From Brevibacillus composti (GTDB taxonomy: Bacteria > Bacillota > Bacilli > Brevibacillales > Brevibacillaceae), in assembly GCF_016406105.1 (NCBI RefSeq), contig NZ_CP066308.1, positions 2,901,501 through 2,965,500 on the forward strand: 64,000 nucleotides of DNA, given 5' to 3'. Under the pieces are notes generated by a model that ran no database searches, had not been told where the DNA came from, and saw only the letters and a program-made list of their open reading frames with translations. Shown here in pieces: positions 17,641 through 26,635 of this stretch. The first letter of the stretch is position 1, and each line of letters starts with the position of its first letter. The translations under genes were made by a program, and so were the position numbers.

Positions 17641-17839
17641 TTCTTGCGAAGTAGAGTTCTCATAAGAAGCAATCTCTGCAATAGTTTTCGCATTTTGCTT
17701 CCAATGATCCGAATACATGAATCCCAAAATATCGATATCTTTAATATTCTGATCGTTATCCATCTACATCTCTCCCTCAGATTCTGTTTCTTTGACCGTT
17801 CAGACAGCAGCTCTTGCTTAAGAAAGGAGGTGGGGCCCG
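17641..17839. other. short intergenic region
   Basis: Nothing firm was found between the transposon end and the next small gene. The last bases hold the AAAGGAGGTG ribosome site of that gene. Confidence 0.4.
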
Positions 17840-17989
17840 ATGGTCCACATCATTGATCTAAAGGTATCATTTGCTTTCGTTTTCTGTCCTGGTTGCTCCA
17901 CAAATGGAGCAAAAGCTCGTTGGGTTTTCGGGTTATGCGAGGATTTCGGTCGAAAGAAACAAGAATCTGCTCCATTTGTGGAGAGTTGA
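17840..17989 (+). CDS. 49-residue protein with a CPGC motif
   Basis: The ATG at 17840 is preceded by AAAGGAGGTG at ideal spacing. The product (MVHIIDLKVSFAFVFCPGC..., ending APFVES) has CPGC and a later Cys (GLCEDF), perhaps a metal site. No family was recognised. The DNA inverted repeat described at 17894-17983 falls inside it, which may constrain its sequence. It lies on the recombinase side of the sigK junction, so it likely belongs to the mobile element. Confidence 0.5.
   Translation: MVHIIDLKVSFAFVFCPGCSTNGAKARWVFGLCEDFGRKKQESAPFVES
17894..17983. repeat. paired inverted repeats, each self-complementary
   Basis: TGCTCCACAAATGGAGCA (17894-17911) is a hairpin on its own. CTCCATTTGTGGAG (17970-17983) is the exact complement of its core, 58 bp further on. 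The arrangement could be an operator pair or a recombinase-binding site. Confidence 0.5.
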
Positions 17990-18038
17990 TGATGAGTGCT
18001 TTGATACGGGATTAAGTTGATGGAGTGTAAAGCTTAGG

Positions 18039-18797
18039 TTGAAGGAAGACCTTCTTCAACTAGCCTTAAAATTCATCCATGGTGAAATAGACGAAATCAC
18101 TTATATCAGCAGGCATGATCGAGACTGGTATGAGGTGAAAGAACTGGCAGCTACTGACCCAATAACTTTTGGTATTCTGCTACGGAAACTATCCTTGCCT
18201 TATCGTCGAAAAGCATTGATACATGCCTTTAGTTTAAGGACAGCGGAGTTAAAAACACTCTTGCTGGGAGATTTTTCGGAATCTTCTTCTACAATTTTCG
18301 ACTTAACAAACCCTTTGAAATCTAGGAGATTCAGCAATGAGCTACTGGCCCAATTTGGCATCATCCACCGTGTTCCTTTTGATTGGGCTTATAAGGATAG
18401 GCTTGTTATGGAGCGATGGAACTTTAAAAATTATGATTTTAGCGGGATAGCTTTAACTTGTATGAAAGACCTGATTCCGTTATTGAGAATGGCTGAAGAT
18501 CGTAATAGAGATGTAAAAGGATATGTCATCCAGACAAACACGGATCAAGAATGTTATATCCGTCTAGAATCACGAACCGATGTGATCGTCGTTGATCTAT
18601 ATCAAAATGACCTATTAAGTTTGGACAAACTCATGTCCGCTCTAAAATCGAGGTCCTTAACATGGTCAGGATTCATTACCCAATCCGTTGTACCTGGGCA
18701 CCGGTACTGGACATTCATTGGGGCGGAAAATGAATCAGCTATTGCTCGGGTCTTGGAATCGGAGTTCAAGTATATCCAAAACGACATGCGATTGTGA
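18039..18797 (+). CDS. unknown 252-residue protein next to the sigK recombinase
   Basis: The start is a TTG at 18039; upstream codons give no better start, and the ribosome site (GGAG about 13 nt upstream) is weak. The protein is soluble, mixed alpha/beta, with segments such as YISRHDRDWYEVKELAATDP and IVVDLYQNDLLSLDKLM. No catalytic motif or known family was recognised. It is one of three small genes between the transposon end and the serine recombinase, all on the same strand, so it is probably part of the sigK-splitting element. Confidence 0.6.
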   Translation: MKEDLLQLALKFIHGEIDEITYISRHDRDWYEVKELAATDPITFGILLRKLSLPYRRKALIHAFSLRTAELKTLLLGDFSESSSTIFDLTNPLKSRRFSNELLAQFGIIHRVPFDWAYKDRLVMERWNFKNYDFSGIALTCMKDLIPLLRMAEDRNRDVKGYVIQTNTDQECYIRLESRTDVIVVDLYQNDLLSLDKLMSALKSRSLTWSGFITQSVVPGHRYWTFIGAENESAIARVLESEFKYIQNDMRL

Positions 18798-18841
18798 TAG
18801 GACAATCAGCATATGGAATAAGGTGTATTGAGGTGAAAAGT

Positions 18842-18994
18842 ATGGAGCGAATGCCGACAATCAAAATCGTATATGTGCCTCATACTTTATGCAGTGATAC
18901 AGCACAAATCTCAAACACCTTATCCGCTGCAGAGGCCAAAAATGCCGTTATCGATTACATCCTAAAGCGTTTGATCTTGAAACCGACTGAATAA
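18842..18994 (+). CDS. 50-residue protein directly before the recombinase
   Basis: The ATG at 18842 follows GAGGTG at suitable distance; a longer upstream start has no ribosome site. The product (MERMPTIKIVYVPHTLC... ILKRLILKPTE) has a basic C-terminal end and a predicted helix AAEAKNAVIDYILKRL. It is close in size to the SprB directionality factor of phage SPbeta, and it sits in the position expected for a partner of the serine recombinase, but no sequence similarity could be tested. A terminator hairpin begins inside its last codons. Confidence 0.55.
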   Translation: MERMPTIKIVYVPHTLCSDTAQISNTLSAAEAKNAVIDYILKRLILKPTE

Positions 18995-19007
18995 GCCGGT
19001 TTTTTTG
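18980..19007 (+). terminator. terminator before the recombinase gene
   Basis: AAACCG and CGGTTT pair around an 11-nt loop and run into seven T residues. It overlaps the stop of the 50-residue gene. Confidence 0.7.
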
Positions 19008-19067
19008 TTTCTCTCTTTGTCCATACTGGAAAGTGATAGTGATAAGAAAGGAGAAGAGCGAACCTCC

Positions 19068-20729
19068 ATGTATACGGCCATATATCCAAGGGTTTCTACA
19101 GGCATGCAAGCATCAGAGGGCACAAGCCTTGATGCACAAATTGAGATTTGCATGCGGAAAGCGAAAGACTTGGGAATTCCCGAATCCATGATCAAAGTTT
19201 ATCGCGAAGAAGGATTCACAGGTGAAGATATCGATCGGCCCGCCATGAATGAATTCAGACAAGATGTTGCGCAAGGGCTGGTCCGTCGCTTGATTGTTAC
19301 CCACCCCGACCGGTTGACCAGGGACTTGACGGATAAATTAATCCTTTGCCGTGAGCTGGAGCGGAGCAATATCGAGCTGGTGTTCGTGGACACGGAATAC
19401 CGGAATACGCCGGAAGGGCAGCTTTTTTTCAACCTGATGAGTTCCATAGCACAATACGAGTTGTCTTTAATCAAGAAGCGGACGGTACGCGGAAGACTCA
19501 AAGCGGTGGAAAAAGATAAGAAGATCATGCCCATGCGTGTGGCTCCCTATGGATATGATCTTCATGAAAATACCTTGATTATCAATGCGCAGGAAGCCGA
19601 ATTTGTCCAGAAGATATACCACTGGTATGTTCATGAGAACTATACGCTTCGTGAAATCGGGGATCGACTCTATGCGTTGGGGGCGGTACCCAAACGAGGG
19701 GAAAGCAGGAACTGGAGCGCCAGTTCCATTAGAAGGGTTCTTACTTCTGAGGTGTACATCGGCAAGTTCTATTACAATCGTAGAGAAACCCGGAAGATTC
19801 GCGGGGAGAAAACCAAGAACGGCACACCGAAAAAAACATATGCCTTTCGCGAGGAAAAGGACTGGATCGAGGTTACCGTGCCAAGTATCATTGACCCGCA
19901 ACTGTTTGAATTAGCCCAGGTGCAGAAAGAGAAAAACATGAAACGGTCAGGAAATGTAAAGTATGAGTATTTGTTAAAATCCATGATCCGGTGTGGACAT
20001 TGCGGCAGAATGTGGCAAGCAACTACTTATACAGGCCGGGTAAATAAAGAAACGGGAGAAAAGATCCGTTACACCTGCTACAGATGTCCAAACCTCTTCC
20101 CAAAGAAGTATGGTGAAGGAGTTGAGAAGTGCCCAACTCAAACGTTGCGCGCCGATATGTTGGATCATTACGTCTGGCAGCTCATTTTGGAGACATTGTC
20201 TAATCCCGATGATTATATGGAGCGGCTGCAAAGCAAATCGAATGAGATTAACCTGGAACTTCAATCCGCCGCGGACCACATCAAACGTCAGCTGGAGCAG
20301 AAGGAGAAGGAAAAGGAAAAAATCAAAATCATGTTCAAGCGGGAGGTCATTGATGAGCAGGAGATGCTTACCGAAATGCAAAAGATTAATGCCGGACTAA
20401 AGTCGTTGGAGCAAGAGCTTGCCGGGTACGAAAAGCAGTTGTCAGAACAAGCGGAGAAGGAAATATCGGCCAATCGGATTGCCGAGGTCTCCAAGGCTGT
20501 CCGAAACTTTATCGAGAGCGCCGGCGACGAGCTTACCCTTGAGGAGAAGCGACATATCCTGGAGACCCTGGTTGATGAAGTTATTATTCGCTACGACGGG
20601 AACGAAGTACAGATTACTGCAGTCGGCGCCCTTGACGAGTTGAAACGGCAACAGTTTCTTCAGCATGAGGATGACATCGGTTCGTGTTCACAACCTCAAA
20701 AAGTTCGAGAACACCGGAGAAGACAGTGA
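19068..20729 (+). CDS. large serine recombinase, SpoIVCA-like
   Basis: The ATG at 19068 follows AAAGGAGAAG; the product has 553 residues. The N-terminal resolvase domain starts [23 protein letters not shown] with the nucleophilic Ser10 in the Y-x-R-V-S motif, and [21 protein letters not shown] follows. Next come a recombinase domain ([29 protein letters not shown]), a zinc-ribbon ([11 protein letters not shown] ... CYRCPNLF ... EKCPTQ) and a coiled coil (about 430-490). This layout is that of SpoIVCA, which rebuilds sigK in the mother cell of B. subtilis. The end of the reading frame crosses the crossover point at 20698: the last ten codons (KVREHRRRQ) lie in sigK DNA, so recombination would change its C-terminus. 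Confidence 0.88.
   Translation: MYTAIYPRVSTGMQASEGTSLDAQIEICMRKAKDLGIPESMIKVYREEGFTGEDIDRPAMNEFRQDVAQGLVRRLIVTHPDRLTRDLTDKLILCRELERSNIELVFVDTEYRNTPEGQLFFNLMSSIAQYELSLIKKRTVRGRLKAVEKDKKIMPMRVAPYGYDLHENTLIINAQEAEFVQKIYHWYVHENYTLREIGDRLYALGAVPKRGESRNWSASSIRRVLTSEVYIGKFYYNRRETRKIRGEKTKNGTPKKTYAFREEKDWIEVTVPSIIDPQLFELAQVQKEKNMKRSGNVKYEYLLKSMIRCGHCGRMWQATTYTGRVNKETGEKIRYTCYRCPNLFPKKYGEGVEKCPTQTLRADMLDHYVWQLILETLSNPDDYMERLQSKSNEINLELQSAADHIKRQLEQKEKEKEKIKIMFKREVIDEQEMLTEMQKINAGLKSLEQELAGYEKQLSEQAEKEISANRIAEVSKAVRNFIESAGDELTLEEKRHILETLVDEVIIRYDGNEVQITAVGALDELKRQQFLQHEDDIGSCSQPQKVREHRRRQ
20673..20725 (+). other. recombination junction, element arm to sigK 3' half
   Basis: Element arm GACATCGGTTCGTGTTCA (20673-20690), then 7 bp (CAACCTC), then the likely crossover AA (20698-20699), then sigK sequence AAAGTTCGAGAAC. 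The identical arm at identical distance from the crossover occurs at 55239-55265, on the same strand but with core TT. The two sites are thus inverted relative to each other. Confidence 0.88.
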
Positions 20730-21210
20730 AGATTTGATTTCCATTGGAACCATCGGGTTAATCAAAGCGATTGAGAGTTATCAGGTTGATAAAGGGACAA
20801 AGCTGGCTACCTATGCTGCGCGGTGCATTGAAAATGAGATCCTGATGCATCTGCGCAGTTTGAAAAAGACAAAAAAAGATGTCTCCCTGCATGATCCCAT
20901 CGGTACGGACAAAGAAGGAAACGAAATCACCCTGATCGACGTGCTCGGCACCGAAACGGACGAAGTGGTGGATGCAGTGCAACTGAAACTGGAATCCAAC
21001 AAAATTTACCAGCATATTCACATCCTCGACGACCGGGAAAAAGAAGTGATTATCGGTCGATTCGGGCTGGATCAGGACAAGGAAAAGACGCAGCGGGAAA
21101 TCGCCCGCGAGCTGGGCATTTCCCGTTCCTACGTATCCCGGATCGAAAAACGGGCCTTGATGAAGCTGTTCAATGAATTTTACCGGACGAAGCAGGCACA
21201 GGGGAGATAG
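20700..21210 (+). pseudogene. sigK: sigK 3' half (spoIIIC-like gene segment)
   Basis: From [28 protein letters not shown] through [34 protein letters not shown] to [46 protein letters not shown] the sequence is SigK, containing most of region 2 (including the -10 recognition helix) and regions 3 and 4. It lacks regions 1.2 and the first part of region 2 and has no start codon of its own. The rest is encoded at 55266-55462 on the minus strand. This is a gene segment that becomes functional after DNA rearrangement and not a decayed gene. SigK directs late mother-cell transcription in sporulation (spore coat, cortex, lysis). Confidence 0.92.
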
Positions 21211-21533
21211 TGTTCATTCCTTCGGGAGTTGATACGCGCTCACTTCTTGGCATGTGTGCCCCTTCGCTGTCTTGAGGGACGATTGCGAAGGGGGATATTC
21301 CCGCTAAGGGGTGGGCCTTTTTCTTGCCAGCGAATCAGGGACAATGAGATCCCGGCGTGGACAACACTCCACGCCGCTTTGTCATTTTTCGTACAGATGC
21401 CATGAAAGAAGGATAACAAAAACGAAGGGGTCATACGGCAGTGGCCTCCCCCTTAGTTGACTCATCCCCACCTTTATATTAATTTTGTAGTATTCTCTCA
21501 TGGACAGCAGATTAAATATTGGGGTGATCTAGT
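21211..21533. other. intergenic region after sigK, hairpins only
   Basis: Two strong hairpins are visible: CCCCTTCGC with GCGAAGGGG at about 21260-21294, and GGCGTGGA with TCCACGCC at 21354-21375, followed by GCTTTGTCATTTTT. They likely end sigK transcription. No gene was seen. Confidence 0.6.
21354..21392 (+). terminator. terminator downstream of sigK
   Basis: An 8-bp perfect stem with a 6-nt loop is followed by a T-rich tract (TTTGTCATTTTT). Confidence 0.65.
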
Positions 21534-23839
21534 TTGTATGAAGAAAGATTGTATGAGCTTATCTGCGAAAACAGCGCTGTAGTCGACATCACAGATGAGG
21601 AGCAGTTTTATCGCTTTTCGACTTCGTTTATGGCGCAAGAGCTTAACATTCCTCGAAGCATTGCTAGCTCCACCCTGAACAAACTGTACGGCACAGGCGA
21701 ACTGACGAAGATCAATACAAGACCCGTCTATTATTTGAGCCGCACACAGCTGGAGATGCGATTTCATGTTGATCATATCCCCGCATTGTTTTCAAGCGTT
21801 GATCAGTTATCTGCTTTTCTCCAGCAGAATCATGAAAGGAAAGATACCTTTTCCGCCATCATCGGCCATGATAAAAGCCTAAAAACGCAAATAAAACAGT
21901 GCAAGGCGGCGGCGTATTATCCTGGGACGGGGCTGCCGCTTTTAATAAGCGGACCTACCGGGACCGGCAAAAGTATATTGGCAAAGCATATGCACACGTT
22001 CTGTTTACAGAAAAAACTGATTATGGAGAATGCTCCGTTTATTACATGTAACTGTGCGGATTACGCAGACAATCCAGAATTGCTGACGGGCGTGCTTTTT
22101 GGGTATGTAAAAGGTGCTTTTACCGGAGCGGACCATGACCGAGTTGGCATTCTAGAGCTCGATGAAGCCCATCGTCTCAGTTCCAGCGGTCAAGAGAAGC
22201 TGTTTATCTTTATGGATCAAGGGATCTTCAATCGGCTAGGCGAAGGTTCCAAAAACAGAAGGAGCAAGGTTCGGTTAATTTTTTCCACCACAGAGCGTCC
22301 CAAAGATGTATTTCTTGAAACCCTATTGCGGCGTATTCCCATCCACATTCATATGCCGGCTCTGGAGGAACGAAGCAGGGAAGAAATTGTGCACCTGATC
22401 TGCCATTGCCTCAGCAATGAGTCTCGCATGTTAGGCCGCGATCTGATTGTCGGCCAAGAATTTTTCAAAGTGCTTTTGCATCATAAATTTGAAGGCAACA
22501 TCGGAGAGTTGAAAAACGCGATCAAGTACGCTTGTGCCCAAGCGTATCTCCTCTTTTGTGAGCAGGATGCCGATGATGTGATCGCTGTACAATGCAGCGA
22601 TCTGCCGGACAAGATCGTCAACGCCTCAAATCGCAACCGTCATTCAAACGGGTGGGAGTGGAAACTGGCTCCCGAACGAATCCGGATATCCAAAAACTTC
22701 AGATATGAAAAAATTCAGCGGTTGGTAGAAAAACAAGCCACCTCTCGCCATGTGCAGACAGCATATGAACATGTGTATCATGCTTATCTCTTTGCTGCCA
22801 ATCAGCAGGCGGATCAGACAGCAGCGGGCATGGAAAAGAAGTTGAAACAATACATGGATGTGCTGGTTGAGGAGCAAAAAAGCATCGGGTCAAACATCCA
22901 GTTATCCGTTCTGGACGCAACCATCACTCATATCCTAGACAACTTTTTATCCGCCTGGGATGTAGCCCTGCCCAATCATGTGCGCCATTTTCTCTCTCTT
23001 CATTTTTTCAGAAGAATGAATTTTATGAATATGGATAACGCGATATCTGGAAACGAATCAAAGCGATTCGAAGCTTTCTTGCAAGTGAGTTTCCGCAAGT
23101 GTATTCTCTGACAGAGAATCTGTTTCAACTCTTTTCGATCAATCTCGAAGTCCGTCTCAAGTACGCTGATTTTATCATCCTTGCCTTATGCATCAAGATA
23201 AGCATGCAGCAGTCAAAGACGTTTCGCACGAAAGCCATCATTGTTGGAAACGGATATTCTGCCGCAACGAGTATTGCAAATACCGTCAATCGATTGCTTG
23301 ATCATCAACTGTATGATTCCATCGACCTGTCTCCCGATATTCCGGAAGAAGCATTTGCCCAACGGATCCGTTCGATAACCGAAAGCGCTGACCAGAGAGA
23401 CCTGATTGTCCTGGTTGACACGGATCGTTTTGTCGAACAAAAAATAGCGATTTCCGAACAGTTTACGGGCAGTGTGTTCATCCTAAGAAATATAACGACG
23501 CAATTTGCCCTCGGGGTGGGGCGTGCGATCATGCAGGATTTATCCGCGGAAGAGATCTTTGGTTCTCTCTCCAACCATCATCATCTGAAATACAATCTTT
23601 ACCACTCCTATGGAGTGCCGTTTTTTAATAGCAATGGGGTAAATTTGTTCCTCACGATGTCGAAAACGGTCCGGAATATTGGGTGGAAAAAAACGGGATG
23701 GGTTTGGTTAATCGCAGTTTATCAAGTGATTCTGATGGTGTGGCATCATATGAACAGAGTCGGCACAGACAAGTTGGCCGAATGGATGAACACTAGTCCA
23801 TTGACATTGTCCGAGATCAATAACGAAAAAGTTGATTGA
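21534..23839 (+). pseudogene. LevR-type sigma-54 activator with PRD/EIIA, frameshifted
   Basis: The first 525 codons (TTG 21534, GGGGTGATC upstream) encode a DNA-binding N-terminus and an AAA+ sigma-54 activator domain: Walker A LISGPTGTGKSILA, the sigma-54-contacting loop GYVKGAFTGA (GAFTGA), Walker B GILELDEAHRL. A PTS-regulation domain (PRD) follows, and the frame ends at FRKCIL. The same PRD continues one frame over as VYSLTENLFQLFSINLEVRLKYADFIILALCI, then an EIIA-like domain (TKAIIVGNGYSAATSIANTVNRLL). The shift is near 23093-23098. The downstream frame is also degraded after about 23640. The full regulator would act on PTS sugar operons with RpoN; in the present form it should be inactive. 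Confidence 0.8.
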
Positions 23840-23952
23840 ATCTATCCTGAAAATTAACTCGTAGCACGAACTGAAAAAGGCAGCACGAAGTTGACCCTGA
23901 ACCTTACAAAAAATGGTTAGGGTTAAAACGACGAAATATAGTCACTAAAGGC

Positions 23953-25173
23953 TCAAGATGCTACTGATTCTTCTGTGACCTTTAACCCCAAGGATTCAAG
24001 TTTCTTTAGAGATTGTCTGATGATAGTGTCGCGTTTGCGTTCCTCGTAATAAGTCGGGCCCAATTCAATGTAAGGTTGTCTGCGCTTGAGAATGTAATAC
24101 GCGATCATCAATATGCTGTGAGCTACGGCTACTACTGCTCGATTGGCTCCCCTACGTGCGGCAATCCGATGGTATTGACTGGACAAGTACGTATTCTTCG
24201 TTCTCCCAGCGGCGCGTGCAGCTTCAACAAGAGTGCTTCGGAGTTTCTTGTTCCCTTTACGGGTCTTTCCTGATTTACGTTTACCGGCACTTTCATTTTG
24301 ACCTGGACACAGCCCCGCCCATGAACACAAATGAGCGGCGGAGGGGAATTGATCCATATTGGTGCCGATTTCGGCTACAATCGTTTCAGCCGTTCTTCTC
24401 GCCACTCCGGGAATCGTGTCCAGCAGTTCCAGGTCTTCTTCAAAAGGGAGCATGCGCCTCTTGATCTCTTCGTCCAGTCTGCCGATTTCTTCGTCAAGAT
24501 AGTCGATGTGCCGCAGTTGCGCTGCCAGCATCAGTTTTTGATGGTTTCCCATCAGCCCATTCAGCGCTCGCTTTAAATCTTCTTTTTTGTTTTTCAATCG
24601 CCGCTGTGCCAGTTCCGAGAGCAGTTCAGGGTTCTCTTCTCCGGCGATCATCGCCTCAATCATGGCTCGACCCGATTTCCCAAGCACATCGCTGGCGACA
24701 GACGACAGTTTGATGTTGGCGCCTTCAAGCACTTTTTGAACGCGGTTGACTTCTCGTGCGCGTTCGTCAATGAGGCTGCGTCGGTATCGAATTAACTCTC
24801 GCAGTTCCCGTTGATCGCGGCTTGGGATGAAGCTACCTTGCAGCAGACCGTGACGAAGCAGTCCGGCAATCCACTCGGCATCTTTGACATCCGTCTTGCG
24901 TCCGGGCACATTCTTCATGTGCTTGGCGTTTACAACCAGTGTTTGAATCTCCTCAAGCTCTAACAAGTTGTAAATGGGCTTCCAGAACGAGGCGGTGCTT
25001 TCCATCGCGACATGGGTGCACCCTTTGCTTTTGATCCAATCGACAAGTAGGATCAGGTCATCGGTCATAGTAGAAAAGGTCCGGATTTCTTTGGTTTCAG
25101 GTGTGATCACACAGGCCACCACGTTCTTCTTGTGAACGTCCAGCCCGCATACGTGGGTATAAACGACGTCCAT
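23953..25173 (-). CDS. IS110 family recombinase (transposase)
   Basis: The 406-residue protein has an N-terminal RuvC-like DEDD domain (CGLDVHKKNVVACVITPETKEIRTF with the first Asp; [36 protein letters not shown] with the later acidic residues), a coiled-coil middle, and a C-terminal transposase domain (DTIPGVARRTAETIVAEIG, CSWAGLCPGQNESAGKRKSGK) holding the catalytic serine region. It appears intact, unlike the copy at 52.9 kb. IS110 enzymes use a bridge RNA encoded next to the gene to choose donor and target DNA (established for IS621). Its 5' non-coding region is listed separately. Confidence 0.88.
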   Translation of the reverse strand: MDVVYTHVCGLDVHKKNVVACVITPETKEIRTFSTMTDDLILLVDWIKSKGCTHVAMESTASFWKPIYNLLELEEIQTLVVNAKHMKNVPGRKTDVKDAEWIAGLLRHGLLQGSFIPSRDQRELRELIRYRRSLIDERAREVNRVQKVLEGANIKLSSVASDVLGKSGRAMIEAMIAGEENPELLSELAQRRLKNKKEDLKRALNGLMGNHQKLMLAAQLRHIDYLDEEIGRLDEEIKRRMLPFEEDLELLDTIPGVARRTAETIVAEIGTNMDQFPSAAHLCSWAGLCPGQNESAGKRKSGKTRKGNKKLRSTLVEAARAAGRTKNTYLSSQYHRIAARRGANRAVVAVAHSILMIAYYILKRRQPYIELGPTYYEERKRDTIIRQSLKKLESLGLKVTEESVAS

Positions 25174-25415
25174 ACAGCAGAACTCCTTGCGGCGGTATGG
25201 ATTGAGGGCTGGTGCAGCAACCGTCGAACGATTATTCTATCCTGCGTGCTCCCGAAAGGGGCAACAATCTGTGGTGCACCTGGTCGCTGGGGTTCTGTCT
25301 AATTCACGGGCTCGAAAGCACCATAGTTCCACGACCTCCCTCGCCAGCCGCAAGTCCATTATACCGTACGCACCCTATTTTCATCATCTGATGGTGCCGC
25401 GGCAGCGGCATGGGT
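25174..25415 (-). ncRNA. candidate IS110 bridge RNA, copy A
   Basis: About 240 bp without a gene precede the transposase start. The DNA is conserved with the same region of the copy at 52.6 kb in blocks (GTGCACCACAGATTGT, CAGCCCTCAATC, CAGATGATGAAAAT), separated by variable stretches. Small stems such as GCCGC/GCGGC keep pairing while their loops differ. This conservation of structure with changing loops is what bridge RNAs show. The transcript's exact ends are unknown. Confidence 0.55.
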
Positions 25416-25435
25416 GTCTAAATAGAAATACATCA

Positions 25436-25600
25436 TTAGTAGTTATAACCAATAAACAACATGATCGCTACAAAAATTGCACACGTAACCCAAGTATATA
25501 GAGAAACCTTGGATTTAGTTGAGTTCCATCTCGAAAGAGCTGCCAACCCAATCAAGGACACGGCAATAAGCAGCAAAATAGGAACCATCAGAAACCACAT
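25436..25600 (-). CDS. 54-residue two-span membrane protein
   Basis: The ATG at 25600 follows AAGGTGAGGGG. The product has two hydrophobic spans (WFLMVPILLLIAVSLIGLAA and TWVTCAIFVAIMLFIGY) joined by a short basic loop (SRWNSTKSK). The protein has no recognised family; its shape recalls small stress or toxin-like membrane peptides, but there is no evidence for that. It lies between the IS110 copy and a broken calcium-binding gene, inside the segment assigned to the sigK element. Confidence 0.6.
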   Translation of the reverse strand: MWFLMVPILLLIAVSLIGLAALSRWNSTKSKVSLYTWVTCAIFVAIMLFIGYNY

Positions 25601-26132
25601 ATTTTACCCCTCACCTTAAAAGAAATGCCCCCGCTGGTAGTAAATGTGTCTAATAATACCCATATTATACCATCGAAATCCGTGAAGGAGAAAGAAAGAT
25701 AAGCCCACAACAACGGGTTTTTTTGCAACCTGAAAACGAGAGAGGAGGCAAACATGGTGATTTGTCGCCATGGAATCCAAATCATCAGCCCCAAAGTGGG
25801 GAAATGACTGGTTTTTTCTTTTTTTGGAAAAAGGAAGCCGAAGCACATCTTGTACTCATGCTTGAGGTTATGAAGTGATTTGATCACGAGAGACGGCTGA
25901 TAGAGTAATGGAACGGTAATTTGTTGGAGATACCTTTGGGGAAAATTGTATGGTAAGAAACTAACAAGCTGCACGGGTGATGCAGTATTGACCGAATGAA
26001 TGTAGCACTCAAGCGCAGAAGCTGGAAATATTTCTCATAATTATAGGGAATTTAGGTAATTTTTGTTTACTGATTTGCTATAAAATAGTATAAATATGTT
26101 GTATTTGGTTAAATATACCAGGGGGTAATTTT
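25601..26132. other. 532 bp without a clear gene
   Basis: The region is A+T-rich. A hairpin-like AGCCC...GGGTTTTTTT occurs near 25704-25727. A 17-codon frame (ATG 25754, after GAGGAGG; MVICRHGIQIIS...) has a good ribosome site but cannot be judged. The reverse-strand frame of 128 codons has no ribosome site and an unlikely composition. Confidence 0.4.
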
Positions 26133-26446
26133 GTGAAAAAATTAAAAAAGGTTGTTTGCTAATTTTACTCACGGTTTTAGTTAGTACAACTGAAATGTCC
26201 TCTAACGTTCTTGCATTTGAATCAGAAAGGGCTGATTACTATGAAATTGACACAGATGGTGATGGCTTGAAAGATATTTATGAAATGGAAATACTAAATC
26301 CAAAGGAAAAAGACAGTGACGGAAATGGTATACCGGATGGAAATGAAGACACAGATAACGATGGTTTAACCAACCTGGAGGAACAAGATCTGGGAACAAA
26401 TATAAATAAAGCAGATACAGATGGTGATAAACTGGAGGATTATCGG
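26133..26446 (+). pseudogene. thrombospondin type 3-like calcium-binding protein, truncated
   Basis: A GTG at 26133 after AGGGGG begins KKLKKVVC, and the signal-peptide continuation LLILLTVLVSTTEM is in the next frame, so there is a single-base shift near the A-run. The exported part repeats calcium-binding loops: DTDGDGLKD, DSDGNGIPDGNED, DTDNDGLTN, DTDGDKLED (D-x-D-x-D-G type). Coding is cut at about 26447 by the left end of the IS3 element. Full-length relatives are secreted or surface proteins; the role here is unknown. Confidence 0.7.
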
Positions 26447-26635
26447 TTTAACCCCTTAAAATTTGAGTCTTTCACCCTTATTTTCGCATTTTCATATGCT
26501 TCTTCCCTCCTTCAACCACCTAGGAGTCTAGGAAGGAAAACGCCTAGCGTCAAGGAGATCACTTGACCCCAGACGTTTTCCTTCCTGCTTGTCAGCTAGG
26601 TTGAAGTAGGGATCATTCTGCAATCCTTTGCCATA

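Larger units (their letters stand above)
23932..25420. mobile_element. IS110-family element, copy A
   Basis: Limits are set by comparison with the copy at 52.6 kb: shared left-end start TAGAC.CCCATGCCGC and shared right-end TTTAG.GACTAT(A)TTTCG. There are no terminal inverted repeats, as is usual for IS110. The transposase is read on the minus strand. Confidence 0.8.

Noticed and set aside
17894..17983. CRISPR-like short repeats
   Set aside because: Only two units, in inverted orientation and palindromic; no array and no cas genes in the window.
20665..21210. Independent small sigma factor gene starting at ATG 20665
   Set aside because: The first residues ([11 protein letters not shown]) are encoded by the recombinase/arm DNA and it lacks the N-terminal part of SigK; it is the 3' half of a split gene.
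25588..25974. 128-codon minus-strand frame between IS110 and the calcium-binding gene
   Set aside because: No ribosome site, mixed composition, and it overlaps the start of a better-supported small gene at 25436-25600.
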